A stretch of 64,000 nt of DNA, from contig NZ_JAZHSD010000001.1 in NCBI RefSeq assembly GCF_036924745.1, positions 6,695,001 through 6,759,000 of the forward strand. Reading direction: 5' to 3'. The notes beneath the pieces were generated by a model, which made no database searches, was not told the DNA's origin, and worked only from the letters and a program-made list of their open reading frames with translations. Below, in pieces: positions 13,567-22,794 of this stretch. Made by a program: the position numbers and the translations under genes. This stretch comes from Bradyrhizobium sp. AZCC 1693. GTDB taxonomy: Bacteria; Pseudomonadota; Alphaproteobacteria; Rhizobiales; Xanthobacteraceae. Every line of letters begins with the position of its first letter. Positions within the stretch are counted from its first letter, which is position 1.

Positions 13567-13592
13567 GACGACTGTGCGTTAGGCAATAGTGA

Positions 13593-15428
13593 TCAAAGCG
13601 GCAGCATCGCCGCCGTCGCCTCATCCAGCCACAGTTTCGTGGCGTTGTCGTCGAGATGCGGGCGCACCGCGCGGTTGACGCGCTCGTGGTAATCGTTCAG
13701 CCATTTCAGCTCTGTCGCGCTCAGCATATTCACATCGATCAGGCGGCGGTCGATCGGCGCCAGCGTCAGCGTCTCGAACGCGTTCACCGGCTTCTCGGCA
13801 CCTGGCACGTCGGTGCCGATGACGAGTTCGAGGTTTTCGATCCGGATGCCATAGGCGTCGGTCTTGTAATAGCCGGGCTCGTTGGAAAGGATCATGCCGC
13901 GTTTCAGCGGCGTGGTGCCGAGTTTCGAAATCCGCGCCGGGCCTTCATGCACCGAGAGATAGCTGCCGACGCCATGGCCGGTGCCGTGCTCGAAATCGAG
14001 GCCGGCCTGCCACAAAAATTGCCGCGCAAAGGAATCGAGTTGTGCGCCGGTGGTGCCGTCGGGAAAGATCGCGCGTGTGATCGCGATGTGGCCGCGCAGC
14101 ACACGCGTGAAGCGGTCGCGCATTTCGTCGGTAGGGTTGCCGATCGCGATCGTGCGGGTGACGTCGGTGGTGCCGTCTTCATACTGCGCGCCGGAATCGA
14201 TCAGCAGCAGATCGCCGGGCGAAATCCGCCGGTTGCTCTTGCGGGTGACGCGGTAATGCACGATGGCGCCGTTCGGCCCGGTCCCGGCGATAGTCGGAAA
14301 CGAAACATCCTTCAGCGCGCAGGTCTGGCGCCGAAAGGTTTCCAGCGCCTCGACGGTGTCGATCTCCGTCAGCGCGCCGGATGGCGCCTCGCGGTCGATC
14401 CAGGCGAGGAAGCGCGTCAGCGCCACCGCATCGCGCCGGTGTGCGGTCCGCGTACCCTCGATCTCGGTGATGTTCTTCACCGCCTTCAACAGGCTCACCG
14501 GATCGTTGCCGCGCACCGGTTTTCCCCCGGCGCCCGCGATCAGGCGGCTCAGCGCGTCCGCGGCGGTGGCGCTGTCGAGCGCGATCGTGATGCCGCTGCG
14601 CGCGAGCTCGGTCAGATCGGGCACCAGCGCGCCGGGCTCCCGGACATCGGCCGATTGTTCGAGATGGTCGCGCGTCAGGTTGGAAAGCTTGCGGTGATCG
14701 ATGAACAGGGTGGGGCGGCCGTCCTTCGGCACCAGCGCGTAGGACAATGGCAGCGGCGTGTGGGAGACGTCGGCGCCGCGGATGTTGAAGGTCCAGGCCA
14801 CCGCGTGACTGTCCGACAGCACCAGCGCCTCGGCCCCGAGCTTGGCGATCTCAAGCCGGATCCGCTTGAGTTTTTCGGCTTCGATCTCGCCGGAAAACTG
14901 CACGCCATGAACGGAAACGGGGCCGAGCGGCGGGGCCGGGCGCTCGGTCCACACCGAATCCAGCGGGTTGCTGTCGACCGCGACCAGCTCCGCGCCCGCG
15001 TTGGTGCAGGCGGCCGCCAGCCGCTCGGCTGCCGCGGAAGTGTGCAGCCACGGGTCAAAACCGAGGCGGTCGCCGGCGGCCAGATGCTTGGCCAGCCAGT
15101 GTTCCGGTGGCGGATCGGCCAGCGGCTCGATGTGCCAGGCCTTGCGGTCGACCTGCTTGGCGGCCTGCAGCGTATAGCGGCCATCGACGAAAATGGCGGC
15201 CTCGCGCGTCAGGACGATCGCGATGCCGGCCGAACCGGTGAAGCCGGTGAGCCAGGCCAGCCGCTCTTCGGAGGCCGCCACATACTCGTTCTGCTGCTGA
15301 TCGGCGCGGGGAATTACGAATCCTGTCAGCTTCCGGCGCGCGAGCTCCTCGCGGAAGATGCCCAGCCGAGCGGTCAGCGCGACGCCGCTCTCGGGATCTT
15401 CGAATGTCTGGAAATGGGCTTCGAACAT
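13593..15428 (-). CDS. Aminopeptidase P family protein (Xaa-Pro aminopeptidase)
   Basis: Metallopeptidase predicted to remove an N-terminal residue before proline. The 611-residue length and three-domain layout match the long, eukaryote-like aminopeptidase P branch: two creatinase-type N-terminal domains, then the pita-bread catalytic domain. Metal-ligand segments are visible: LLLIDSGAQYEDGTTDVTRT (two Asp), GTGHGVGSYLSVHEGP (His), ILSNEPGYY (Glu) and IRIENLELV (Glu). No signal peptide, so cytoplasmic. It is followed downstream, after a repeat, by the exporter gene on the same strand. Confidence 0.92.
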   Translation of the reverse strand: MFEAHFQTFEDPESGVALTARLGIFREELARRKLTGFVIPRADQQQNEYVAASEERLAWLTGFTGSAGIAIVLTREAAIFVDGRYTLQAAKQVDRKAWHIEPLADPPPEHWLAKHLAAGDRLGFDPWLHTSAAAERLAAACTNAGAELVAVDSNPLDSVWTERPAPPLGPVSVHGVQFSGEIEAEKLKRIRLEIAKLGAEALVLSDSHAVAWTFNIRGADVSHTPLPLSYALVPKDGRPTLFIDHRKLSNLTRDHLEQSADVREPGALVPDLTELARSGITIALDSATAADALSRLIAGAGGKPVRGNDPVSLLKAVKNITEIEGTRTAHRRDAVALTRFLAWIDREAPSGALTEIDTVEALETFRRQTCALKDVSFPTIAGTGPNGAIVHYRVTRKSNRRISPGDLLLIDSGAQYEDGTTDVTRTIAIGNPTDEMRDRFTRVLRGHIAITRAIFPDGTTGAQLDSFARQFLWQAGLDFEHGTGHGVGSYLSVHEGPARISKLGTTPLKRGMILSNEPGYYKTDAYGIRIENLELVIGTDVPGAEKPVNAFETLTLAPIDRRLIDVNMLSATELKWLNDYHERVNRAVRPHLDDNATKLWLDEATAAMLPL

Positions 15429-15618
15429 CGCCGGGTCACTTTAGAGTTCGGTGGAGCGATCCGCAATGCGGCGGAGTTGGCCACAATTTGGCATAATCCG
15501 TGCTTCAATATATCCGTCCGCGTTAGTCGGATCGAATGGTTTTACAGTGCAGGCTGTTCGGCTCAAGGTTACCGGGAGGCCCGAGGAGTGTTTCAACTCA
15601 ACGAAGAGGGGATACACC

Positions 15619-15807
15619 ATGCCAGCTTTCACGTTTGAGAGGATTTCGCCACCGGCCGACCGCGGCCCGATCCCGCCGGTCGCCAACAAGAAGCAGCGCG
15701 GCGTCATCGTCCAGATCTTGGACCGGTTGGTGGAAGCGCGGGTCAAGCGGACGTTGAGGGAAGAAAACGGCGTCACCGCCCGCAATCCTCGTAGACCAGC
15801 CGATTGA
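15619..15807 (+). CDS. Small hypothetical basic protein
   Basis: A 62-residue protein starting MPAFTFERISPP, with a good ribosome binding site (GAGGGG) seven bases before the ATG at 15619. It is rich in Arg and Lys, contains the helix-like segment GVIVQILDRLVEARVKR, and has no signal peptide. The family looks conserved in Bradyrhizobium relatives as far as I recall, but its function is unknown. It converges on prmA, with only three bases between the stop codons. Confidence 0.6.
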   Translation: MPAFTFERISPPADRGPIPPVANKKQRGVIVQILDRLVEARVKRTLREENGVTARNPRRPAD

Positions 15808-15810
15808 GTT

Positions 15811-16701
15811 TCAATTCACCTTGCGCAGCAACAGGCTGCTCCAACCGTCGATACGCAGGTGCCGCACCGGCACCAGTCCACGGGCGCGATAGGCGGCGAT
15901 GACGGCGGGCGCCTGGTGCGTCAGCAAGCCCGACAGAATGACCAGCGCCGATGGCGCCAGATGCCGCGCCATCGGCCCTGCCAGTTGCCGCAACGGATTG
16001 GCGAGGATATTCGCGAGCACCAGATCGAACGGCGCAGCAGCCACGAATTGGGGCGCGGAAAAACCGGTGGCGCGGATCGCCTGCACCAGATGCCCCGCCA
16101 CGTTCAGCCGCGCGTTTTCGCGGGCGACCTGCACCGAGGGCGGATCGATATCGCTCGCCAGCACCTTTCCATGCAGCGCCCTGGCGGCGGCGATCGCCAG
16201 CACGCCGGTGCCGGTGCCGAGATCGAGCACGCGGCGCGGACGCCAGGCTTTCAGGACATGATCGAGCAACAGCAGGCAGCCGCGCGTGGTGCCGTGGTGG
16301 CCGGTGCCGAACGCCAGCGCCGCCTCGATTTCGATGCCGAGCTTATTGGGCGCGATCCGCTCGCGGTCATGCTGGCCGTGGACGATGAAGCGTCCGGCCG
16401 GCACGGGGACGAGGTCTTCGAGGCTGGCCTTGACCCAATCCTTGGCCTCGACCGTGTCGAAGGCGATGCCCTCGGCGATGTCAGCACCGGCAGCATTGGC
16501 GACGAGTTCGCGCACCAGCGCCTGATCGGGCGGGTCGGCGAAGTGCACGGTAACGTCCCATCGGCCATCCGGCCGCTCAAATGCGGCGATCGCGGCCTGA
16601 CCTTCAAAAAAAAATTCGGTTAGAGCATCGACGACACCTTTAGCTGCGTGCTCGTCACCGACTGCAAAGCTGACGCGGTGTGTAGGGGCGGTGGAAGCCA
16701 T
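15811..16701 (-). CDS. prmA: Ribosomal protein L11 methyltransferase
   Basis: S-adenosylmethionine-dependent enzyme that methylates ribosomal protein L11 at several amino groups. The 296-residue protein has an N-terminal substrate-recognition domain, the family segment ALAFGTGHHGTTRGCLLLLD, SAM motif I VLDLGTGTGVLAIAA, and the later motif LVLANILANPL. Length and motif order match PrmA. The start ATG at 16701 gives a typical N-terminus. It is monocistronic here. Confidence 0.92.
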   Translation of the reverse strand: MASTAPTHRVSFAVGDEHAAKGVVDALTEFFFEGQAAIAAFERPDGRWDVTVHFADPPDQALVRELVANAAGADIAEGIAFDTVEAKDWVKASLEDLVPVPAGRFIVHGQHDRERIAPNKLGIEIEAALAFGTGHHGTTRGCLLLLDHVLKAWRPRRVLDLGTGTGVLAIAAARALHGKVLASDIDPPSVQVARENARLNVAGHLVQAIRATGFSAPQFVAAAPFDLVLANILANPLRQLAGPMARHLAPSALVILSGLLTHQAPAVIAAYRARGLVPVRHLRIDGWSSLLLRKVN

Positions 16702-16900
16702 TGAAGAACCTGGAGAAAAGAAGAGAGGCGCGATCGGGGACAGGATGATTCATTCAAATTTGAGCAAATTTCACATTGTAATACTCGGAAAAGTTGCAGA
16801 GCCGACGTTAGGGCTGCCTTAGATTCATTTCCGTAGGTTCCCGGATAGGAACTGCAGGGGGAAGCCTCGGTTCCAGGAACACAAACCCAGGTCGGAACCA

Positions 16901-17062
16901 ATGTCGGTCATCAAGTCATTCTTTAAGGACGAATCGGGAGCCACGGCCATCGAGTATGGCCTGATTGCAGCGGGTATCTCGATTGCGATCATCTCTGTTG
17001 TGAACGGTCTCGGCTCAACGCTGAGCACGAAGTTCTCTGACATCAGCAGCTCACTGAAGTAA
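16901..17062 (+). CDS. Flp family type IVb pilin
   Basis: A 53-residue pilin precursor, MSVIKSFFKDESG then ATAIEYGLIAAGISIAII. The basic leader, the Gly just before the hydrophobic helix and the Glu at mature position 5 of the pattern (ATAIEYGLI) are the Flp/Fap pilin signature recognised by a CpaA-type prepilin peptidase. In related bacteria the protein forms thin adhesive Tad pili. No cpa/tad genes are nearby, so assembly would depend on genes elsewhere. A clean terminator follows at 17088. Confidence 0.9.
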   Translation: MSVIKSFFKDESGATAIEYGLIAAGISIAIISVVNGLGSTLSTKFSDISSSLK

Positions 17063-17494
17063 CCGCCCATTTCGGGGTCATTTTCGGGACCGGGCGCGCC
17101 AAGCGCCCGGTCTCTTTCGTTTCGGGCCAGCGTTGCTGCGGTGGCATATCCACCTTCTATCCACAACCGGCGGGGGCATTGCCGATCCGGTTATGCGCGG
17201 TAGATACCCGTTTTTTCCACAGCCGCCGCGGCGAGTTTTCGACAATCAATCCACAGGCTTTTCCTGTCATTACCCACCGGCTTTGCACATTGTCTGAATC
17301 CGGTCCGTCTTTGTAGGCCGAAGGCGAACCGAGGGACTTGGTTAAAACCCCGTTCACGACAGTCGTACACCCCCGATTTACCGCGCTCTCAGACGGTTCC
17401 CTCCAACCGGGCCGAATGGAGCCGCACATTAAGTGGCCAGGCCTAAGAACAGGGCACGCTGAAAACAGCGACAACAACAGGGGGAATTTTCAAC
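17063..17494. other. Intergenic region between the pilin and small exported peptide genes
   Basis: About 430 bases. It holds the pilin terminator, then a stretch with three DnaA-box-like matches (CTATCCACA near 17158, TTTTCCACA near 17213, CAATCCACA near 17248) and a presumed promoter for the gene at 17495. The open frames across it have no recognisable content. Confidence 0.5.
17088..17116 (+). terminator. Terminator after the Flp pilin gene
   Basis: A perfect 10-bp stem GACCGGGCGC / GCGCCCGGTC with a five-base loop is followed by TCTTTCG, 25 bases after the pilin stop. Confidence 0.8.
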
Positions 17495-17644
17495 ATGACG
17501 AAGATTACTGCGGTTATTGCCTTGATGTGCGCCCTGAGCGCGTATGTGAGCTATCCGTCGGCCAACGGCGGCGCGACGCCTTCGCTGGCGCTGTCGATGC
17601 AGGAATCCCGTTCGCTTCCGATCGAAGCCTACGACGCCGTTTGA
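17495..17644 (+). CDS. Small secreted or membrane-anchored peptide of unknown function
   Basis: A 49-residue protein starting MTKITAVIALMCALSAYVS, with a GGGGAAT ribosome binding site about ten bases upstream. The first 20 residues form a signal-peptide-like hydrophobic stretch, followed by a short polar tail ending PIEAYDAV. It is bounded by its own long hairpin terminator, which argues that it is a real transcription unit. I do not recognise the family; it has no cysteines beyond the signal region. Confidence 0.6.
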   Translation: MTKITAVIALMCALSAYVSYPSANGGATPSLALSMQESRSLPIEAYDAV

Positions 17645-17665
17645 TTTGACAATCTGATCGTTTCG

Positions 17666-17699
17666 CAAGGCGCAACGCCGGTCCCGGCGTTGCGCCTTG
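17666..17699 (+). terminator. Hairpin terminator after the small peptide gene
   Basis: A perfect 16-bp stem (CAAGGCGCAACGCCGG with its complement) around a two-base loop, 22 bases past the stop codon at 17644. It also faces the end of the convergent flavoprotein gene at 17714, so it could serve both strands. Confidence 0.8.
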
Positions 17700-17713
17700 T
17701 GCGTTTCATCAGC

Positions 17714-19315
17714 CTATCCGAACAGTGCGCGGTGATCGCCCAGGATCACGCGCGCAGCGTTGTGGCCGGGGGCGCCGGTGACGCCGCCGCCGGGGTGGGC
17801 GCCGGAGCCGCAATGGTAGAGGCCCTTCAGGGGGCCGCGATAATCGGCATGGCCCAGCATCGGCCGCGCCGAAAACAATTGGTTGAGCGTCAAGGCGCCG
17901 TGGAAGATGTCTCCGCCGAGCAGGCCGAACTGACGCTCGAGGTCGAGCGGCGACAGCACCTGGCGGCCGATCACGCTGGCTGCAAAGCCCGGCGCGAATT
18001 TGTCCACCGTCGCGATCATGAGGTCGGCGACTTCGTCGCGGTGATCGTCCCACGATTTTCCATCCGGCAATTCCGGCGCGACATGCTGGCAGAACAGGCT
18101 CGCGACATGCCGGCCTTCCGGAGCGAGGGAATCGTCGAGCGTGGAGGGGATCAGCACTTCCACCACGGGCTCGCGGCTCCAGCCATGGCTGCGCGCGTCC
18201 TGCCAGGCGCGATCCATGTAGCCGAGGCTCGGCGCGAGGATGATGCCGGCGGTGAGATGGTCGCCGGCGCCGGGCAATGCGGTGAAGGAGGGCAGGGCAT
18301 CCAACGCGACATTCATGCGAAAAGTACCTGATGCATTGCGCCAGCGCGAGATGCGTCCGAGGAATTCCGGCGCCAGCGCGCCCGACGGCACAAGCCGCGT
18401 ATACAGCAGTTTCGGATTGACGCCGGAGACGACGTATTTCGCGCGGATGGTCTCGCCATTGTCGAGGATCACGCCCGCGGCGCGCCCGCCCTCGACAATC
18501 ACTTCGCGCACGCCGGCTTCCGTTTCGATCTCCACGCCATGCCCGCGCGCGACGCGCGCCATCGCTTGCGTGATCGCGCCCATGCCGCCGATCGCGTGGC
18601 CCCATACGCCCTTCTTGCCGTTCACCTCGCCGAACGCATGGTGCAGCATGACGTAGGCCGAGCCCGCCGCGTAGGGACTGGCATAATTGCCGACGATGGC
18701 GTCGAAGCCGAACAGCGCCTTCACAAGGTTGTTCTCGAAGCGCTCGTCCAGCATCTCGCCGGCCGAGCGCGTGAACAGGTCGAGCAGATTGCGCTGCTGT
18801 TCGAGCGAGAGCTTGCGCAGGATGCCGGCTGTGCCCATCGCATTGAAGGCCTCGCGGATCGCACCGATCCCAAACCCCTCGACGATGTTCGGCGGAGGGC
18901 GCAGCACGAGCTGCCGCAGCACGTCGGCGATGGCCTCCAGCTCGCGCGAGAAGACATCAATAGTGGCCGCATCGCGCTCGCTGAGTTTTGCCACCGATGC
19001 CTGCGTGCGGCCCTCGCCGGTCAGGAGATAGCTGCCGTCGGGCGCGGGCAGAAAATTCTGTGCGCGGCGCTCGACGATGCGCAGGCCGTGATCGGCGAGC
19101 TTCAGGTCGGCAACGATCTGTGGATTGAGCAGGCTGACAGTATAGGCGGCCACCGAGTTGCGGAAGCCGGGGTGGAATTCCTCGGTCACGGCGGCGCCGC
19201 CGACCGCCTTGCGGCGCTCTACTACTTTTACGCGCAGGCCGGCCATCGCGAGATAGGCCGCGCAGGTGAGGCCGTTATGCCCCGCCCCAATGATGACAAC
19301 GTCCGTCTCGTTCAT
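17714..19315 (-). CDS. Phytoene-desaturase-like FAD-dependent oxidoreductase
   Basis: Flavoprotein of the amine-oxidase/phytoene-dehydrogenase superfamily. From the ATG at 19315 it has 533 residues, beginning with the dinucleotide-binding fold VVIIGAGHNGLTCAAYLA and the ERRKAVGGAAVTEE motif. It ends with the CGSGAHPGGGVTGAPGHNAA motif that closes over FAD. It resembles the PYROXD2-like branch rather than true carotenoid desaturases, and no carotenoid genes are nearby, so the substrate is unknown. An ATG at 19357 is an alternative start, but it adds residues before the Rossmann strand. Confidence 0.85.
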   Translation of the reverse strand: MNETDVVIIGAGHNGLTCAAYLAMAGLRVKVVERRKAVGGAAVTEEFHPGFRNSVAAYTVSLLNPQIVADLKLADHGLRIVERRAQNFLPAPDGSYLLTGEGRTQASVAKLSERDAATIDVFSRELEAIADVLRQLVLRPPPNIVEGFGIGAIREAFNAMGTAGILRKLSLEQQRNLLDLFTRSAGEMLDERFENNLVKALFGFDAIVGNYASPYAAGSAYVMLHHAFGEVNGKKGVWGHAIGGMGAITQAMARVARGHGVEIETEAGVREVIVEGGRAAGVILDNGETIRAKYVVSGVNPKLLYTRLVPSGALAPEFLGRISRWRNASGTFRMNVALDALPSFTALPGAGDHLTAGIILAPSLGYMDRAWQDARSHGWSREPVVEVLIPSTLDDSLAPEGRHVASLFCQHVAPELPDGKSWDDHRDEVADLMIATVDKFAPGFAASVIGRQVLSPLDLERQFGLLGGDIFHGALTLNQLFSARPMLGHADYRGPLKGLYHCGSGAHPGGGVTGAPGHNAARVILGDHRALFG

Positions 19316-19483
19316 GCCAGCTTCAGCTTCAAGAAGGTTTGATCGGGATGGGCGCAAAGCGCCCTATCCGTGCTTTCTTATCCCGCATTGCTCGCCGTGT
19401 CGCCCTATGCTCCATTGCGCCCCGCCGGCGGCCCTGCCGGGCATCCCGCCACCGGCGCCCGCCGGTTTCCAGCCGGAGTTTTG

Positions 19484-21769
19484 ATGTCTTCTCCCGATCT
19501 GTCCGTTTCAGCGGACCAGCCTTCCGAAAGTCGGAACCTGTTAGTCCTGGTCGTCTACACCGCCGCGATCTTCGTCAGCGCGCTGCTGCTGTTCTCGGTG
19601 CAGCCTCTGTTCACCAAGATGGTGCTGCCGCGGCTCGGCGGCTCGCCGGCGGTGTGGTCGGTGGCGATGGTGTTCTTCCAGTCGCTGCTGCTCGGCGGCT
19701 ATGCCTATGCGCATTTCCTGATGCAGCTGCGCAACCGCACGATTCCCGTGGCGGCCCATCTGCTGCTGCTCGCTTGTGCGATGCTGACGCTGCCGCTGTC
19801 GATCTCGAGCGGATGGGGCGATCCGCCGACGTCAGGCTATGCGCCCTGGCTGCTCGGCCTGTTTGCGGTGTCGATCGGGCTGCCGTTCTTTGCGCTCGCC
19901 GCCAACAATCCGCTGCTGCAGGCCTGGTTCGTCCGCACCGGCCACCCCAACGGTCCTGACCCGTACTTCCTCTACGCTTCCTCGAATATCGGCAGCTTCC
20001 TGGCGCTGTTGTCCTATCCGGTGCTGCTGGAGCCGATGTTCACGCTGCGCACGCAGAACCTGATCTGGACCGGCGGCTATGGCCTCTTGATCGTGCTGAT
20101 CGCAACCTGCGGCGTATTGCTGCTGCGCTCGCCGGCGAAGGCGGCGGAACTGAACATGCCGGCCGACGATAGCGCCGCGCCGGCGCCGCCATCGATTTTG
20201 CGCGCCCGCTGGATCTTCCTTGCCGCCGTTCCGTCGGGGCTGCTGATCGCGGTGACCGCGCATATTTCCACCGATGTCGCGGCGGCGCCGCTGCTGTGGG
20301 TGCTGCCGCTGTCGCTTTATCTCCTGACCTGGGTGCTGGTGTTCCAGTCACGCCCGCTGTTGCCGCACAAGTTCATGCTGATGCTGCAACCGCTGGCGAT
20401 CATGGGGGTGATCCTGCTGTTGGCGATAGGCGGCGAGCAGAACCTGTTGCTGACGCTCGGCGGCCACCAGCTTTGCTTCTTCATCATTGCGATGGCCTGT
20501 CATGGCGAGTTGGCGCGCACCCGCCCCGCCGCGAAATATCTCACGGGTTTCTATGTCGCGCTGTCGTTCGGCGGCATGGTCGGCGGACTATTCGCGGGGC
20601 TGATCGCGCCGTTCACGTTCTCCTGGGTCGCGGAATATCCGATCCTGGTGGCGCTGGCGGTGCTGTGCCGGCCGCCGGCCGACGAGCGGTGGCCGCAATG
20701 GAGCCGCTGGTTCTGGCCGCTGCTAGCCATCGCCGCGGCGGCGCTGATCGCGCCGTCCTACAGCAGCGGCAAAATCTTCACATGGCTGGATACCAATCGA
20801 GTCTACGTGGTAGCCGCAGTTGCGGTCGTCTCGATGATATTGGCGATCCTGCTCAAGGCGGATCGCTGGAAGCTGGCCGCTGTGGTGACCTTGGCGCTGG
20901 TGTTGATCCGGATGTATCCCTCCGACGACGGGCGCGTGGAGACCGTGCGCAGCTTCTTCGGCGTCCACAAGATCGTGGTGACGCCGAACGGCCAATATCA
21001 TGTGCTGATGCACGGCACCACGATCCACGGCGCCGAGAAATTCAAGAACGACGATGGCACGCCGGTCACCAGCCAGCCGGAGCCGATCACCTATTATCAC
21101 AAGGACGGCGGCATCGGCCAGGCGATCACCGCGATCCGCGAGCGCAAGGGCGCGCCGCTGCGGGTCGCCGTGATCGGGCTCGGCTCCGGCACGCTGGTCT
21201 GCGCGTCCGAACCTGGAGAGGACTGGAAGTTCTTCGAGATCGACCAGTCGATGGTCGATACCGCGCGCGACCCGAAATATTTCACCTACATCCAGGTTTG
21301 CCAGCCGAACCTGGAACCCGTGATCGGCGATGCGCGGCTGACCTTCGCGCGCGAGCCCGACGGCGTCTACGATCTGATCATCGTCGACGCCTATTCCTCG
21401 GATGCGATTCCGATTCATCTGGCGACCGAAGAGGCGATGGAGATCTACAAGTCCAAGCTGGCGCCGCAGGGGGCGGTGGTGATGCACGTCTCCAACCGGC
21501 ATCTGGAGCTGTCGAGCGTCGTCGTCGGCATCGCCGACGCCAACGATATGAAGAGCTGGGTCTACAGCGAGGATTCCGGCCGCGACAATGAATACATCTT
21601 CTCGACCTCGGTCGTGGTCTCGGCGCGCGAAGAGGCCGACGTCGGCAAGCTGGCATCGTCGGACCAATGGGCGCTGACGGAAGCCGAAGACAACCAGCGG
21701 GTCTGGACCGACGATTATTCCAACGTGCTGGGCGCGGTGTGGCGGCGGCTCAGAAGGGGCGAGGAATAG
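19484..21769 (+). CDS. Polytopic membrane protein fused to a spermidine-synthase-like domain
   Basis: A 761-residue fusion. The first ~450 residues hold about twelve hydrophobic helices (for example LLVLVVYTAAIFVSALLLFS); the C-terminal third is an aminopropyltransferase-like Rossmann domain (RVAVIGLGSGTLVCAS, WKFFEIDQSMVD, YDLIIVDAYSSDAIP). Such fused spermidine synthases are widespread in bacteria, but their reaction is unproven. The start at 19484 has GGAGTTTT upstream and avoids a Pro-rich leader found if the frame is extended to 19370. Confidence 0.85.
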   Translation: MSSPDLSVSADQPSESRNLLVLVVYTAAIFVSALLLFSVQPLFTKMVLPRLGGSPAVWSVAMVFFQSLLLGGYAYAHFLMQLRNRTIPVAAHLLLLACAMLTLPLSISSGWGDPPTSGYAPWLLGLFAVSIGLPFFALAANNPLLQAWFVRTGHPNGPDPYFLYASSNIGSFLALLSYPVLLEPMFTLRTQNLIWTGGYGLLIVLIATCGVLLLRSPAKAAELNMPADDSAAPAPPSILRARWIFLAAVPSGLLIAVTAHISTDVAAAPLLWVLPLSLYLLTWVLVFQSRPLLPHKFMLMLQPLAIMGVILLLAIGGEQNLLLTLGGHQLCFFIIAMACHGELARTRPAAKYLTGFYVALSFGGMVGGLFAGLIAPFTFSWVAEYPILVALAVLCRPPADERWPQWSRWFWPLLAIAAAALIAPSYSSGKIFTWLDTNRVYVVAAVAVVSMILAILLKADRWKLAAVVTLALVLIRMYPSDDGRVETVRSFFGVHKIVVTPNGQYHVLMHGTTIHGAEKFKNDDGTPVTSQPEPITYYHKDGGIGQAITAIRERKGAPLRVAVIGLGSGTLVCASEPGEDWKFFEIDQSMVDTARDPKYFTYIQVCQPNLEPVIGDARLTFAREPDGVYDLIIVDAYSSDAIPIHLATEEAMEIYKSKLAPQGAVVMHVSNRHLELSSVVVGIADANDMKSWVYSEDSGRDNEYIFSTSVVVSAREEADVGKLASSDQWALTEAEDNQRVWTDDYSNVLGAVWRRLRRGEE

Positions 21770-21814
21770 ATGAGGTGCGGCCTCCGAGCGCCATGACCTC
21801 CGAGCGGGACCTTG

Positions 21815-22216
21815 TCATTCGAGACGAATTTCATCGTCATTGCGAACTGGAATTCGTCTGCCCAATGGTTTCGCCGTACCGGCCTCGAATTGCGTGAACG
21901 CTTCCAGCGCGTGGCTCGCGTACATCACCGAGGGGCCGGCGCCCATATAGATCGCCATTCCCAGCGTTTCGCTGACTTCCTCCTTCGTGGCGCCCTGCTC
22001 CACGCAAGCCTTGACGTGAAAGGCGATGCAATCGTCGCATCGAACGGCCACCGCGATGCCGAGCGCGATCAGTTCCTTGGTCTTGGCATCCAGCGCCTTC
22101 GAAACCGTCGCTGCCTTCGCAATGCCCGCGAACGCCTTCATGACGTCGGGGGCCGATCCGCGAAGGCTACGCAGGAGAATGCTCAAATCGGTGGTCTGTT
22201 GCGGCCAATTGGTCAT
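21815..22216 (-). CDS. Carboxymuconolactone decarboxylase / AhpD-like protein
   Basis: A 133-residue all-helical protein of the CMD family. The redox motif CDDCIAFH (CxxC plus His) matches AhpD-type alkylhydroperoxidase centres, and EEVSETLGMAIYMG is the family's second conserved helix. It probably has disulfide-linked antioxidant activity in the cytoplasm. The ATG at 22216 gives MTNWPQQ; the frame is open to 22273 without support. It is divergent from the YeeE/YedE pair. Confidence 0.85.
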   Translation of the reverse strand: MTNWPQQTTDLSILLRSLRGSAPDVMKAFAGIAKAATVSKALDAKTKELIALGIAVAVRCDDCIAFHVKACVEQGATKEEVSETLGMAIYMGAGPSVMYASHALEAFTQFEAGTAKPLGRRIPVRNDDEIRLE

Positions 22217-22365
22217 CGATTTTGCCCTGTGGTTTACTGGCACAGCATATCCGGCAGCGCGCCTGGCCGGCATTGCGATGGATCAAGGCGGCCGCCGCCG
22301 GCCCATTGCGATCATGCGCAGTCCGCCTATGATCTGAGCGTACCCATCGAGCCCTGGAAACCCTC

Positions 22366-22791
22366 ATGGCCAATTTCACTCCCGTGTCGGCCGCAATCGG
22401 CGGCGTCCTGATCGGGCTTTCCGCGGTGCTGCTGATGTTGTCGACCGGCCGGATCGCGGGGATCAGTGGCATCTTCAGCGGCCTGTTGAATATGCGCGGC
22501 GAGGACAAGGGCTGGCGCATCGCCTTTATCGCCGGGCTTATTCTGGCGCCCGTCATCGCCGGTCTTGTCGGATACGGAATGTCGCCGCCGAAACTGCCAT
22601 CGAACTGGGCCGTCATTATCGCAGCGGGACTGCTGGTCGGCTTCGGCACCCGTCTCGGCGGCGGCTGCACCTCCGGTCACGGCATTTGCGGAATAGGGCG
22701 GCTGTCGCCGCGTTCCATCGCCGCCACAGTCGTCTTCATGGCCACGGCGGTCGTTACCGTGGCAGTTACCCGCCACGTGTTGGGAGGTTGA
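22366..22791 (+). CDS. YeeE/YedE family membrane protein, first half
   Basis: A 141-residue membrane protein with about four helices and the family motif GTRLGGGCTSGHGICG, which holds the conserved cysteines. Members of the YeeE/YedE (TsuA-like) family carry sulfur compounds such as thiosulfate across the inner membrane, and two half-size proteins often pair up. Its partner starts three bases after this stop. Confidence 0.88.
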   Translation: MANFTPVSAAIGGVLIGLSAVLLMLSTGRIAGISGIFSGLLNMRGEDKGWRIAFIAGLILAPVIAGLVGYGMSPPKLPSNWAVIIAAGLLVGFGTRLGGGCTSGHGICGIGRLSPRSIAATVVFMATAVVTVAVTRHVLGG

Positions 22792-22794
22792 GCC

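Noticed and set aside
13656..15638. A 660-residue plus-strand open frame opposite aminopeptidase P
   Set aside because: It is the antisense shadow of a clearly coding gene, with no recognisable motif.
16802..16822. TTAG-N7-TTAG before the Flp pilin gene as a CtrA site
   Set aside because: Both half-sites deviate from TTAA, so it does not meet the consensus although pilin control by CtrA is known in Caulobacter.
17714..19315. Carotenoid phytoene desaturase (CrtI)
   Set aside because: The FAD motifs fit the superfamily, but the sequence resembles the PYROXD2-like branch and no carotenoid genes are present.
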